Assembly: GCF_024323335.1 (NCBI RefSeq)
Contig: NC_066580.1
Span: 443,649,851 to 443,713,850, forward strand
DNA length: 64,000 bases
DNA from: Lathyrus oleraceus
Lineage: Eukaryota; Streptophyta; Magnoliopsida; Fabales; Fabaceae
Direction: 5' to 3'
Shown: positions 13,401 through 25,200 of the stretch, one piece after another
Layout: the number at the start of each line of letters is the position of its first letter
Numbering within the stretch: position 1 is the stretch's first letter
Program-made: the position numbers and the translations under genes
The notes under the pieces: model-generated
What the model was told of the DNA's origin: nothing
The model's input: only the letters and a program-made list of their open reading frames with translations
The model's database searches: none

Positions 13401-16400
13401 CTAATAGTCCCCCTTAGAATCAGAGGGTGTTTTCAGTAACTCCCTTTTACTAAAAACTCTTAGCTTGTCTCTTAGAGGCAGAAATTTGCCAGCAGAGAGA
13501 GGTTTGGTTAGTGCATCTGCCCATTGATCTTGAGCAGGAACATGAACCACAATTAATCTCTTGCTGATGACCTTTTCTCTGAGGAAGAAAATATCTAATT
13601 CCATATGTTTTGTTCTGTTATGAAGCACAGGGTTGTGAGCTAGAGTAACAGTGCTTAGATTATCACATAGGATCTTGGGAATCTGAAAAGTGCAGTGTAA
13701 TTCAGTGAGCAGAGATTGAACCCACAACATCTCAGAGGCAAGCTGGGCCATGCTCCTGTACTCTGCTTCAGCACTTGATCTAGCCACAAGTTGTTGCTTC
13801 TTTGACCACCAAGAAATCAGATTTGGCCCAAGAAACACACAAGCTCCTGAGGTTGATCTCCTGTCATCAGGATCTGCAGCCCAGTCTGCATCACAAAAAC
13901 CTAAGAGAGAAAGAGGCTGCTGTTTAGGTGCAGGTTGAATGAGAAGGCCATAGTGAAGTGTCCCACTGAGATACCTCAATATTCTCTTGACAACTTTCCA
14001 GTGATCCTCCAAAGGGTTGGACAAAAATTGGCACACCTTGTTGACAGCTTTCCAGTGATCCTCCAAAGGGTTGGACAAAAATTGGCACACCTTGTTGACA
14101 GCAAAAGACAGTTCAGGCCTGGTCAAGGTTGCATACTGCAATGCTCCAACAATAGATCTAAACAAGGTGGGATCAGCAACAGTATCTGACCCAAACTTAG
14201 ACAGTTTGCTGCTAGATACCATAGGTGTAGGCATAGCATTAGCTGTAGCCATATTCACTCTAGCAAGCAAGTCACTCACATACTTGGTTTGAGACAAAAT
14301 GATAGAACCATTAGGCAGATGGGAGACTTCAATCCCTAAAAAATAATCCAACTTACCAAGATCTTTTAGAGCAAAATTAGAGTTGAGACTCTTAATAAGT
14401 TGAGCAATATAGGAAGTGGAATTCCCTGTGATGATGATATCATCAACATAGACTAGGACCATGATGATGAGGCTGCTGGTGTGAAGATAGAACAGACTTG
14501 GATCACACTTGCTAGGTTGCAGTCCATAATGCAGAAGGGAACCCTTGAGTCTGTCAAACCAGGCTCTGGGAGCCTGCTTTAGACCATATAAAGCCTTGTT
14601 CAACTTGCAAACCAAGGACTTGTCAGTAGACTCAAAACCAGGAGGTTGTATCATATACACCTCTTCTTCAAGAAGCCCATTAAGGAATGCGTTATTAACA
14701 TCAATTTGTTGCATCTGCCAGCTATTTGTGACTGCAAGGGTTAGCACAAGTCTGATGGTAACAGGTTTCACTACTGGAGAAAAGGTTTATGAGAAATCAC
14801 TTCCAGCCTGTTGGTGAAAACCTTTGGCAACTAGCCTTGCCTTGTATTTGAGAATGGTACCATCAGAGTTTTCTTTTACACGAAAAACCCATTTGCAGCC
14901 TATGGGTTTCTTGGATTCAGATGGAGGCACCAAAGACCAAGTCTGATTTTTCAAAAGGGCCTGATATTCATCTTGCATAGCCTGAAACCAGTGAGGAGTA
15001 GCCAAAGCCTGCTTGATTGAGGTAGGTTCCATATGAGTTAAGAGCATGGTAGGATTGACTCTAGGCTGAATAATGCCATTTTTGGCACGAGTTAGCATAG
15101 GATGAATGTTGAGAGGATGAATGGGAGGAATAGGGACAGAATTAAGGGAAGAAGCAGTGTCAGGAGAGTTTGAGGAAGGGGAAATGGTGCTGGCCTCAGC
15201 CAGATCAGAGAATGCAGAATGATGCATGGGAGAAGAAGGAGAGCCTGCATTAGAAACAATAGGAGATATAGGCTGAGTTGGAATGGAAGAAGGGGGGTTT
15301 TCAGCAATGTGGGACTCAGCAGTAGAAGAAGATGGCTGAGAGGAAGCAATGGGTGAAACATGTTGCAGTGGAGGAATATTAAAAGTAGGTATAGGAGGAG
15401 AAGCAGAAGGAAACCAAGAGGCAGAAGTGGTGGAAGTAACAGGAGTAGAGGAACTAGGAAAGAGCTCAGGATAGGGAAATCTAGCTTCATGGAACTGAAG
15501 ATCTTTAGAAATATAGATGTCTCCATCAGCTGAAAGGCATTTATAGCCTTTGTGAACAGAAGAGTACCCTAAGAAAATGCATTCCTGAGATCTAAAGGAA
15601 AGTTTGTGAGAGGTATAGGGTCTAAGGAAAGGAAAACAGGCACAGCCAAAGGCTCTAAGGGAAGAGTAGTCAGGAGATTTGTTCATTAAGATGGAATAAG
15701 GAGATTTATTTTGAAGTGAAGCACTAGGTAACCTATTGATAAGGTAGGCAGCAGTGACAAATGAATGATCCCAATACTTGAAAGGAAGTTTAGAATGAGC
15801 AAGGAGAGCAAGTCCTGTTTCAACTATATGACGATGTTTCCTTTCCACTATGCCATTTTGATGGTGAGTGTAAGGACAAGAGAACCTATGAGTAATACCT
15901 AAGGGAGCAAGAAATTTGGTGAGAGGCTTGAACTCACCACCTCCATCACTTTGGATACCTTTGATTTTACAGTTGAACTGAAGTTCAACCATAGGCTTAA
16001 AATGAATGAATTGAGTGAGGTGTCAGATTTTAGTTTTAAAGGGAAAACCCAAACAAATCTTGAGAAGGCATCAACACAGGTCAGAAAATAAGAGTAACCC
16101 CCTGAGGAGACCATGGGTGCAGGGCCCCAAAGGTCACACACAACAAGTTCAAAGGGACAAGTGAATGTGGTATTGGACAGTGTGGATGGCAGTCTGTGAG
16201 ACTTGCCTAAACAGCAGGCAAAACACAGATCAGTGGGAGGCTTTTGAGGGATAGGAATTTGACAAAGTTTTAGAACTTCAAGAAGTGCATGGTGATGATG
16301 CCATAATGCATATTTGCTACTAGATATAGGAGCAAAATTATGCATGACTGAAGTAGAGTAGGAATTAGGAGCAGTAGATAAATGCACAGCAGGAGAGGAA

Positions 16401-19400
16401 TGAAAAATAGAGGTAGAAGCAATTTCATTACTGTGAAAATCATCATTCCAATAGGATAGACAGTTGCTAGAAGCAACAGGATTACAATGAGAACTAAACT
16501 TAGAACAAAAATTAGAACTAGGAGGCTTAGAACTAATAGACTTGGACACAGAGGCAATGGGCTTGGCAAATTTGTAGAATCCATCAGCTCCAACAGTGCC
16601 ATGAAGAAGAATTTCATAAGAATCCTGCGATTTTACAACACAAAATTGAGGATGGAATTCAAAATAGACACGATTATCCTGAGCAAATTTGCTGACACTG
16701 ATAAGATTTTTAGTTATGTGAGGAACAAGAAGAAGATTATGCAAGATTAATGAGGAGTTAGAGTGATTAGAAGAAGGAAAACTCGTGGAACCTACAGAAT
16801 CAATAAACAAACCTTGACCATTCCCCATGAACACTTGTTCAGTTCCAGGCAGTGAAGATGCATCAGACAAATTTGAAATCTCAGGCGTGACATGGTGCGA
16901 AGCACCTGAATCCGGATACCACTATTGGTTGTTAAAGCTGGGATCAGAACCTGCTAAGAAAGCTTGAGGTTGAGGTTGCCTTGGTGGTGTAGGTCTTGGT
17001 GCAGGAGCATAACCAAAGGCAGAAGGAGGATATGGTGAGCGTGGCATCATCATGAAAGGATTGAAGGGAGTTCTTGGTGAAGGATAGGACGGAGCACCTG
17101 AAGATGAGTACCTATGATAGCATATAGATGCTTCATGGCCAGGTTTGTGGCAGATTTGACAAGAAACTTTACCAGATCTACCACCTCCACGTCCAAATCT
17201 TCCACCGCCACAGCCAGATCGACCACCACGAGATCCATAACCATTACTGTCAGCGTTGGCGTTAACATGACTAGTACCAACCGGAAAATTGGAGGCAATA
17301 TCCACACCAGAAGCTTCAGTCGAGAACGACTGAGAAGACGGTGGTGTTTGAGCAAGATTCACCGAAATAGGTTCAGTAACCACAGCTTTACGATTCTTCT
17401 CCAGACGCGATTCATGAGCAAGGAGACTCGATTCAAGCTCTTCTATCGTACTGAGATCCTCTTTGCTGTTCATCGCAGCAACAATAGGATCATACTCTTC
17501 AGGAAGAGCATCGAGTACTATTTCGATGAGATTTCACTGAGGAACAGGATCACCAATGGATACCAGAGATTCACTGATGTCACGAACACGAATCATGAAT
17601 TCAGTTATCGTGCGCGAACCTTTGGTGAGATTGCGAAGTTCCGATCGGAGTTGACGCGCCTTGGTAGTGAGCAAGGTGTTGAAGTAACGTTGAACTTCAG
17701 ACCACACTTGCCATGAGTACGTGCAATCAACCAGTTTCGGAAGAATGGAATCAGAGATTGTAGAGAGGAGCCAGGTGCAGATGAGCGCATCTTGCTGTTC
17801 CCAGTCAAGATACGAAGGATTCGCACCACCGGTGACCGGATCTGCTCCGGGAAGGAAGCGCGGAGGAACAAGCGGCGTCGTCACAAATCGTTGCAGTTTG
17901 TGACCGCGAATCACACCTTCAATCTGCTGTTTCCATTGCTTGAAGTTTTTCTCATCAAGCTTGACAGAGATGAGATGCGAAAGTTTGATGTGAGGAGAGA
18001 GAAAACCGCCATCGGAATTGAAGGGAGAAGCCATGGGAGCACGGGAAAGAAAGGCTCAAGATACCATGTTAAGATAATAGAAAGAGAGAGAATGAACTGA
18101 TTTGTATTTCATTCATATTAAAATAGAAAACAATCAGTAGCTATATATAGCTGGAATAGTTTGTTATCACATAGAGGACAGCTCACTATCAAACTTACAG
18201 CTGTGCCCTAACAAACTAATACATACGATAAGAGAATAAAACAAACGGTAGAGTATTCTATTCTAATAAGCATATGCTTGAAAAATTGCCATGGCAGTTG
18301 ACAGCTGCATGTTGTCATATGTGCATTTCATAGCTCCAAGGCTTCATCATATCCATGAAGTCTTGCATTTTACCTATTTTGTGTCTAATGCCAAAAATAT
18401 CTAGCCAAAACCATTTAGAAAAGTCAATGTGCTTGGGGTGGCTAGGATATATATCTTACGTTTCTATTTTTTAGATAGGCGGCATGGTAAAAAGGGATGT
18501 TTCACTGTCTTGATTCCATTTAAAGTTTATTATTTATTATGCCTGTAAGTTTATTTTTCTTTTCAGATCAGACAAGGCAGGGATACTGCTTGCTGAAGTA
18601 TTATTAGGAGGATTGCAAGGAAATAGGTATTTATCTTGTTTAGAAGTTTCTTTAAACATTTCAGCTCCCATAAAACCATGGAATATGCAATATTTTTAAT
18701 CTGAGTTTCAGGCCTGTGACACTTATAGGTTACTCACTTGGAGCAAGAGTTATTTTCAAATGTTTAGAGTGTTTGGCTGAAACAGAAAACCACGGTAGGT
18801 GTTTCAACTTTGTTTCTTGTAAATTTTTGTCTTCAATATGATAGATTATTTTCCTTTCTTTGCTTGGGGATTTTTAATCTTATCGGTTACTGGTCAAAGG
18901 ACAAGCTTTTCCCTCTTTAAAGCTTTTCAACTCTGGTGAGGGGTAACATTACATAAAACTTCATGTCTATGTGGGTTTCGTGTTTATGTGGGTCTTTTGT
19001 GTGTTTATCGGTTTAATAAGATGTTACCTTTATTATTGATTTGAAGGCACTTCTGTTTATCGGATGCTGAAATTTATCAGTTAAACACGGTTTACCTTTG
19101 TTATTGATTCAAAAGGTGCTCCTTCTGTTTATTTGCAGCTGAACTTGTGGAAAGAGTTGTCCTTCTTGGAGCACCCATTGCAATAAAAGATGTGAATTGG
19201 GAAGCTGCTAGAAAGGTAGAAAAGAATTCAAATTTGCTCTTGATAGTTAGTGCATTCTCAATCTTACATGTATGACAAAACTATAGTTTTCATTAGTTTC
19301 AATGGTACCCTGGTATTCTGTAGATGGTAGCAGGAAGATTTATAAATGCTTATTCAAGGACTGACTGGATGCTTGGAGTTGCTTTCCGTGCCAGGTACGT

Positions 19401-20292
19401 GAAAATGTAGTGATAGAATTTGTGCTGGGCTGTGGATTCTTACAATTGGTCCACAGTACATAGGGACAATTCTTGTAGGAACTCAGTTCAAAACATTTTT
19501 TTTTTGGAATGGCTTGAAGTTGTATTTAGGTCTCTCTACAAAATCTTATAGGTCAGTATTTTATGCAATTATATGTATTAAGTTGCAAAACACGGGGCAC
19601 TCTAATGCTGCAACAGTAAATGATATTTCATATTTTCATTGATAATGTTTCATGACTTTCATCTATTGATCTACCCAAAACCTTATCATGACTTCAAATT
19701 TATAGTTTGCATTAGACCTTTTGTGTATGACCGCGATCCACCATCTCAACTAATCCATGAAGAGAAATATTGAACTCACATCACATGACAGTTGCCACAA
19801 TTGTTTCTTTTCCTGATTAAGTGCATGCTTAGGTGATTTGAATAGATTTTTCTATTAAGATATTTTTCAAAAAAATAGGACTACTTGCACACTCTTAGTA
19901 GACAGAAAGTAGAAACTAATCTGCGAGTTTTGTGCAGCCTACTTTCTCAAGGTTTAGCTGGGATCCAGCCAATCGATATACCTGGGATCCAAAATGTAAG
20001 TTTTTCCATCTTCTTTGCTACACAGTATTTATTACTATTTTTTGGATATTTTTCTAATAATATTATTGTGTACAATTGCAAGTTGATATTTTAATTTGTA
20101 TGATTAGTGCTAAAATTCATAATTTATTAGATTTGGACATTTTGCCCAAACGGTTCCCTGAATTTTCAGGTTGACGTTACAGATCACATTGAAGGTCACT
20201 CTTCTTATTTGTGGGCTACACAGCATATCTTGGATAAACTTGAACTGGAAACTTATTATCCTGTTTATAACAGCATTCTTCCTAAAGAGTAA
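7442..20292 (+). CDS. DUF726/TMCO4-like membrane protein, alpha/beta-hydrolase fold, 15 exons, 663 aa
   Basis: Spliced exons: 7442-7665, 7927-8008, 9382-9879, 10248-10413, 10514-10666, 12244-12341, 12528-12619, 12736-12806, 12898-13033, 18567-18626, 18712-18794, 19139-19215, 19324-19394, 19938-19995, 20170-20292. All borders are GT-AG, phases agree, and the 1992 nt hold no internal stop. Residues 1-300 are soluble and acidic. Residues 305-385 are Gly/Ala-rich and hydrophobic (GIIGAAALTGGTLMAITGG, then GLGALAPTLGTLIPVIGAGG), a probable membrane hairpin. A second hydrophobic stretch (LTVMSALLTALAWPAALLSA) falls near 475-495. The hydrolase core has GYSLG with nucleophile Ser535 and a candidate His in DHIEGHSSY (His633). 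Plant homologues are annotated as transmembrane/coiled-coil DUF726 proteins, related to human TMCO4. The substrate is unknown and catalysis is inferred from the motif. It appears intact despite a 5-kb retrotransposon in intron 9. Confidence 0.95.
8198..9190 (-). mobile_element. hAT-like DNA transposon fragment in intron 2
   Basis: It starts CAGAGTTATTAAT followed by AGCGG-type repeats (GAGCGGCCGACCC, then GGATAGCGG), resembling ends of legume hAT elements. The same start occurs at 11463. A minus-strand acidic tail at about 8636-8760 (DDVEEDVEDEELEEYFEEEE, ending DDDL) resembles the C-terminal tail after a hAT dimerisation domain; that match is from general memory and weak. The rest is A-rich low-complexity DNA. 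No matching inverted end or 8-bp TSD was found, so the right border is a guess. Confidence 0.5.
11463..11910. mobile_element. Second hAT-like fragment, intron 5
   Basis: Begins CAGAGTTATTAATCCCGGG, then AGCGGAGTGGAGCGG, matching the start of the fragment at 8198 with substitutions, and passes into the same GAAGAAGAA-rich low-complexity DNA. No transposase is recognisable. The segment 11911-12050 (RGRGRFRKPI-like on the plus strand) may belong to it. The right end is not determined. It lies in intron 5 without touching exon or splice sites. Confidence 0.5.
13205..13406 (-). repeat. 3' LTR of intron-9 copia element
   Basis: 202 bases, shared with 18067-18268 except for about five substitutions. 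It is bounded on the left by the AGCAT duplication and on the right by the polypurine tract. Confidence 0.95.
13407..14786 (-). pseudogene. Copia reverse transcriptase and RNase H (intron-9 element)
   Basis: A long open stretch (13401-14771, 456 codons, ending just inside the LTR) continues the polyprotein after an in-frame stop near 14787. RT: QMQQIDVNNAFLNGLLEEEV, then KALYGLKQAPRAWFD, then the active site YVDDIIITG near 14432-14458. RNase H: FCDADWAADPDDRRSTSGA, then SSAEAEYRSM and CDNLSTVTLAHNPVLHNRTK. A perfect in-frame 54-bp tandem duplication (13994-14047 and 14048-14101) repeats 18 residues including VCQFLSNPLEDHWK in the RT-RNase H connection. Catalytic residues are retained, but translation from gag is blocked upstream. 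Confidence 0.93.
13994..14101 (-). repeat. Perfect 54-bp direct duplication in copia pol
   Basis: Two identical adjacent 54-base units. The length is a multiple of three, so the frame is kept and 18 residues are repeated. The identity of the units indicates a recent event. Confidence 0.97.
14787..16921 (-). pseudogene. Copia protease and integrase (intron-9 element)
   Basis: Protease box DSGASHHVTPE sits just after an in-frame TAG near 16922. Integrase follows: a shortened zinc region (LWHHHHALLEVLKLC, then CFACCLGKSHRLP) that appears to lack the usual RLGHP block; core Asp in VVCDLWGP; frameshift near 15990-16020; second Asp in IQSDGGGEF; Glu in HHQNGIVERKHRHIVE. A long Ser/Pro-rich linker at about 15090-15480 leads to the RT N-terminus (KWVFRVKENSDGTILKYKAR) at about 14790-14890. 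The catalytic triad is present but the reading frame is broken. Confidence 0.92.
16922..18034 (-). pseudogene. Copia gag with zinc knuckle (intron-9 element)
   Basis: Starts MASPFNSDGG at 18034, 33 bases inside the PBS. It contains the UBN2-type gag core (KLDEKNFKQWKQQIEGVIRG, then SWQVWSEVQRYF and ARQLRSELRNL), an in-frame TGA near 17534, then LPEEYDPIVAAMNSKEDLS. A Gly/Arg-rich region precedes the CCHC knuckle CQICHKPGHEASIC near 17110-17155, followed by a Pro-rich tail ending at TAG near 16922. That TAG separates gag from protease in the same frame. Confidence 0.93.
18067..18268 (-). repeat. 5' LTR of intron-9 copia element
   Basis: 202 bases matching 13205-13406. The primer binding site is immediately adjacent at 18054-18066 and the AGCAT duplication follows at 18269-18273. 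Confidence 0.95.
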
Positions 20293-20570
20293 ACCCATCC
20301 CAATTTCACCGTTTCTTTTCTGAATATAAGGAAGATAAATTTCTAGTGTCACTTCTCAGTGGATTTAGATTCTCTCATATGCACGAGTTGTATATTGTTG
20401 TCGTATAATAGTCTCTTTCAAAAATGTAATCATGAATTTGATATCTAATGAGTGTGTATAAATGAGCATCGTTTGTGAGAGATTAATCTTTTGAATATAT
20501 CATTTTCAACCATAAATCAAAGCATGGTTCATTAAATTTGTCTGTCACATTATTGATAGAGAAAAAATTA
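20293..20570 (+). other. 3' UTR and downstream flank of the DUF726 gene
   Basis: About 280 bases between the TAA at 20290-20292 and the MULE terminus. There is no coding content. It probably carries the 3' UTR; no convincing polyadenylation hexamer could be singled out. Confidence 0.5.
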
Positions 20571-20770
20571 GGGGATTTCTTAATGCAGGGGATTTCTTAA
20601 TCTAGTGTATATGTTTTTTAGATACTACGTGAAAATACTAAAATGCCTCCAAATTTTTGGAGATGCATCTTCGAACGCATCTAACACACACTCAACACAT
20701 GTCATTTTTGAGTGACGTCCTATAAGTTGAGTATTTTTAGTTCCGGAGATGCATTTTAAAAATATTTTCG
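20571..20770. repeat. Left terminal inverted repeat of the MULE
   Basis: Pairs with 26530-26720 in inverted orientation at roughly 70-75% by eye. It contains two copies of the GGAGATGCATCTTCG-type motif that recurs inside the element. Confidence 0.85.
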
Positions 20771-21026
20771 TAGATACAGTTCCGTAATATTAGAGTAAAT
20801 ATAGAGTTAAGCTCATTAGTGTAGGTGTATCAACAAGTTCTATGTATATAAGTTATCTACTATAGCAAGTCACCTTTTTACTTTATAAGTAAGAAGGTGT
20901 CACTCATGGTAACTAACTTCTAAAAATAACATAATTCTGTTATAGAATGAAATCAGAGATTGAACTCTCATCTTGCTTAGTTTCTAACATGGTATTAGTT
21001 TAAGTCACTGATCCAGGCCATACGAT

Positions 21027-22200
21027 GATGAACCACCATCGTTGACGGCTTCTGCTGTGGAAGTGTCGAAATCCACAGATGATTCGACTCATTTTCATTT
21101 CTCGCTCAAGATTGCGCACAAACTCGATGAGAAGAACTTCCACTTGTGGCGTCAACAAATCAAACCGTACATCAACGCTCACAACCTCACGAAGTTCGTT
21201 GTTTGCTCGCGCATTTCGTCTTAGTTCGCAGATGATGAAGCTCGCACTTCTGGTGGTGTTAATCCTGAATACACTTGTTGGTTACAGAAAGATCAGATGT
21301 TGTTGTGGTGGCTGCAATCGACGTTGTCGAGTGAAATTCTTTCACTCGTTCTTGGCTACACTCATGCTCATAAACTATGGGATTGATTATTCAACTATTT
21401 TCAAAAACAAACTCGTGCCAGAGCAAGACAATTGAGTGTTGAGCTTCGTGCCCCAACACTTGAGAACTCCACTATGCAAGAGTATTTGCTCAAAATAATA
21501 CAGTTGATGCACTTGCATCGATTAGTGATCCAAATCCTAGTTCACATCACATTGATGTCATTCTAGAAGGTTTACCTTCTGAATTTGTACCAGTTGTCTC
21601 TGTCATTAAGAGCAAGTTTGGATTGATGGATCTTGATGAAGTAGAGATTTTCCTCCTTGCTCATGAACTGCGTCTCACTAAGTTCAAGAGTAATCACCTC
21701 CAGATATAGTGTCTCTTAATCTCACACATGCAGGTTCCATAGGTTCCCACATCGAGGATACCGATTCCTCTACACCAGATTCAGTTTCTCCGGTGGTTGC
21801 ACAAAATTCTGAAACGGGCTTTCATTAGTTTCGTGGTGGCAATGGTCCAAGAGGTGGTCGCTCATGTCATGGCAGAAGTGGTAGATTCTCCCCTGTGTAA
21901 TGTTGTGTAATGTCAGGTGTATTTCAAAGTAGGCCACCCAGCTCTCAACTGCTGACACATATTTAGTCAACAGTTTTAACCTACTTCTAACTTTGGATTT
22001 GCTTATCTTTATTAACCTTGTAATTCTTCTGTAAATCCCTCTACTATGTAGGCTATAAATGTGTGGGCAAGACCTGCTTCAACCAATCGAACACCTCCAC
22101 AACTAAATGTGCCTAGTGCCTTTGTTGCTAACTCTTAGTAATCTGCTTCTCCAAGCACATCTTGGTATTCAAATTCTGGAGCCTCCTATCACGTTACCAA
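21027..22200 (+). pseudogene. Copia gag remnant (element nested in MULE)
   Basis: Broken gag with KIAHKLDEKNFHLWRQQIKP at about 21103-21165, then, past a stop, EYTCWLQKDQMLLWWLQSTL near 21270-21320 and ARQLSVELRAPT near 21425-21460. Several stops and frameshifts follow. A Gly/Arg-rich tail appears near 21835-21885, and no intact CCHC knuckle remains. The layout matches the UBN2-type gag of the intron-9 copia, so the two elements are related families. Confidence 0.8.
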
Positions 22201-25200
22201 TGACTTAAGAAATTTGCAACAGGTGACACCATTTGAAGGTCCTGATCAGATCTTCATTGGCAATCGTCAAGGTTTGCAAATCAACTCAATCGATTCTAGT
22301 ATCTTTTTATCAAATACTCACTCTGACACACCTCTCACTTTGCATAAACTTTTACTTATTCCTTCAATTACTAATAATCTTATTAATGTCAGTCAATTTT
22401 GTCGTGATAATGCAGTCTACTTTATGTTTACATCTGATAAGTGTCTTGTCGAATCCCAGGCTTCCCATGAGGTGTTACTTGAGAGTGCTGTTGGAACTGA
22501 TGGACTATATGAGTTTTCTTCTATCAACCTGTCCAGCTCTAGTCCCAAGACAACTCCCAATACTGTGTGTTCTAGCTCATTGTTTCATAGTGTCAACTCT
22601 ACATTTGTTAGTACTAGTCCTACCACTATGTGGCATTTTAGGTTAGGACATCCCAATGTGCATGCCCTCAAACTTGTACTGCAAAGTTGTAATGTTTCAT
22701 TCAATAATAAAGGTTGTGCTTCCTTTTGTTTATCTTGTTGTATGGGTAAGTCTCATAGAATTCCATCACCACCCTCACACACAGCATACTTCAAACCATT
22801 GGAATTAATTTATGGTGACCTATGGGGACCATCTCCTAATGAATCTACCTTAGGCTTCAAATACTATATGTCCTTTGTTGATGCTTACACTAAGTTCACC
22901 CGAATTTACTTTCTTAAAAATAATTCTGATGCCTTATCTATCTTCAAAAAGCTTTAAACTATGGCTGAATTACAACATGGTTTGCCTATTAAAGCCTTTC
23001 AATCTGAATGGGGAGGGGAATTTCGACCATTTAACAAGTATCTGTATGAACTGGGAATTCAACAGAGTTATTTCCCTCACATACATCATCAAAATGGTGT
23101 GATAGAAAGCAAACATAGACACATAGTGGACACATGTCTCGCTCTACTCAGCCAAGCCTCTTTGCCTCTCATTTATTGGGACTTTGCCTTCTCTACTGCT
23201 GTTTACCTCATTAACAGACTTCCCTCTGCATCCGTTAATTTCCAAATCCCTTATTCCCTCTTGTTCAACCTAAGGCCTGATTATGCATTTCTCAAAGTGT
23301 TTAGTTGTGCATGCTTTCCTCTATTAAGGCCATACACCAGTTATAAACTTGATTTTAGGTCTCAAGAGCGTGTCTTCCTTGGTTACTCCACATCTCACAA
23401 AGGATATAGGTGCCTAGCCCCTAGTGGTAGGCTTTTATATTTCCAAAGATGTGTTGTTTAATGAGTCAAGATTTCCTTATATTGAATTGTTTCAATCTCC
23501 CCTTCAACTATCACACATAACTCCTTATCTACTGTCTCTCTTTCTTCTCTATCATGTTTCCCTCATTCTCCTTCAAATTCCATTCCTAGGCCATCCTCTA
23601 CATCTACTCAGAATGTTTCTTCAAACCCAACTACAAGAGCTAACAGTCCCTTTGAATCCTCTAATCATGTCAGAGTATCCACCACTGCACATACTGAAAG
23701 TCCAAGTACTTCCACAACACATTCTCCTTAGAGGTTGCTACTTCTTCCCCAACCTCTCACCCTCTTTTTCCTGGTTCAGGTTCCACTCAGTCTATCTCTC
23801 TTGCTGAGTCCCTTAGTTCCACTAATTTAGAGTCCACTACTCAAGTTGTTATTCCTCCTAAGGCTGTTCCAGTTGATGTTAGACTAGTCAATAGTCATGC
23901 TATGCAGACTAAAGCCAAATTTGGCTTTTCCCAACCTAGACTGGAACCTAAACTTTTGCTTACCCTCTTTGAAACTAAGGCAGTTAAGCATGCTCTTGCT
24001 GACTTGCAGTGGAAGACAGCTACGCAAGCAGAGTATGATGCTCTCATGAGAAACAATACATGGACTTTAGTTCCTCTTCCTCCTCAAAGACATGCCATTG
24101 GAATCAAATGGGTTTTCAGGATAAAAGAAAATCCTAATGGCACAGTTAACAAATACAAGGCTAGACTTGTAGCCAAGGGATTTCACCAAAGATAAGGGTT
24201 TGACTTCAATGAGACACTCTCTCCTGTAGTAAAGCCTATTACCATCAGGATCATTCTATCTATTGCACTCACCTACAATTGGTTCATTCGACAACTTGAT
24301 GTGAACAATGCATTCCTAAATGGTTTATTAGATGAGGAAGTCAACATGGTTCAGCCAAAGGGTTTTGAAAACTCAAATTCTGATATGATGTGCAAACTAA
24401 ACAAAACCATCTATGATCTTAAGCAGACTCCAAGGTAGTGGTTTGAGAGGTTACAAGCTTTCTTAGTTCAACTTTAGTTCATGCCAAGCAATTGCGATCC
24501 ATCTCTTTTCACTTACTTCTCTCAAGGGCAAACATTATACCTTCTAGTTTATGTTGATGACATCATCATCACTGGAAGCTCCACTGTCGTTGTACAGTTT
24601 ATCATCTCTAAGCTGAATGTAGCTTTCTCACTTAAACACTTAGATGACTTAGACTACTTTCTTGGTATTGAAGTTAAAAAGGGTACCTCTAAATCTCTTG
24701 TGCTAACTCAGACCAAGTACATCAAAGATCTTTTATTAAAAACCAACATGCTTGATTGCACTTCTGTTAACACACCTATGCAATCTACATGTAAACTAAC
24801 TAAAGTTGACTCCTGTTTTTGTTGATCCCGATATGTACAGATCAGTTGTTGGTGCACTGCAATATGCAACACTTACCAGACCTGATATTGCATACTCAGT
24901 CAACAAAGTATGCCAGTTCATGTCTCATCCTCTTGAAGCTCATTGGGTGGTTGTGAAAAGAATCCTAAGGCATCGTAAAGGCACATTCTCTCATGGTCGT
25001 CATCTGATTCCACTGCCCCTCAATACAACTCCATCCATACAAGTTTTATGTGATGCAGACTGGACTTCTAATCCCGATGACAGAAGAAGCACCTCAGGTG
25101 CAACTATTTACTTTGGCCCCAATTTGATCTCTTGGTGGTCTAAAAAGAAGCCCGTAGTTGTCAGGTTTAACACTGAGTCAGAATTCATGAGCCTATCATA

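Larger units (their letters stand above)
13205..18268 (-). mobile_element. Ty1/copia LTR retrotransposon in intron 9, antisense to the gene
   Basis: Two 202-bp LTRs flank a gag-pol region, with a perfect 5-bp target duplication AGCAT at 13200-13204 and 18269-18273. The PBS (TGGTATCTTGAGC, minus strand, 18054-18066) abuts the 5' LTR and the PPT (TAAGGGGGAC, 13407-13416) abuts the 3' LTR. In element sense the LTR runs TATTAG to CTTAACA, so its ends are TA...CA instead of TG...CA. The LTRs differ at about 5 of 202 sites, indicating a fairly recent insertion. Subtracting it leaves an ordinary intron of roughly 0.46 kb. Stops and frameshifts in gag, between gag and protease, in integrase and before RT make it non-autonomous. 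Confidence 0.95.

Noticed and set aside
15092..15526. 144-codon Leu-rich minus-strand ORF
   Set aside because: Out-of-frame shadow of the Ser/Pro-rich linker of the intron-9 copia polyprotein.
17114..17716. 200-codon plus-strand ORF
   Set aside because: Antisense shadow of the copia gag; no independent motif, and the Arg/Thr/Ser composition mirrors the gag Gly/Arg codons.
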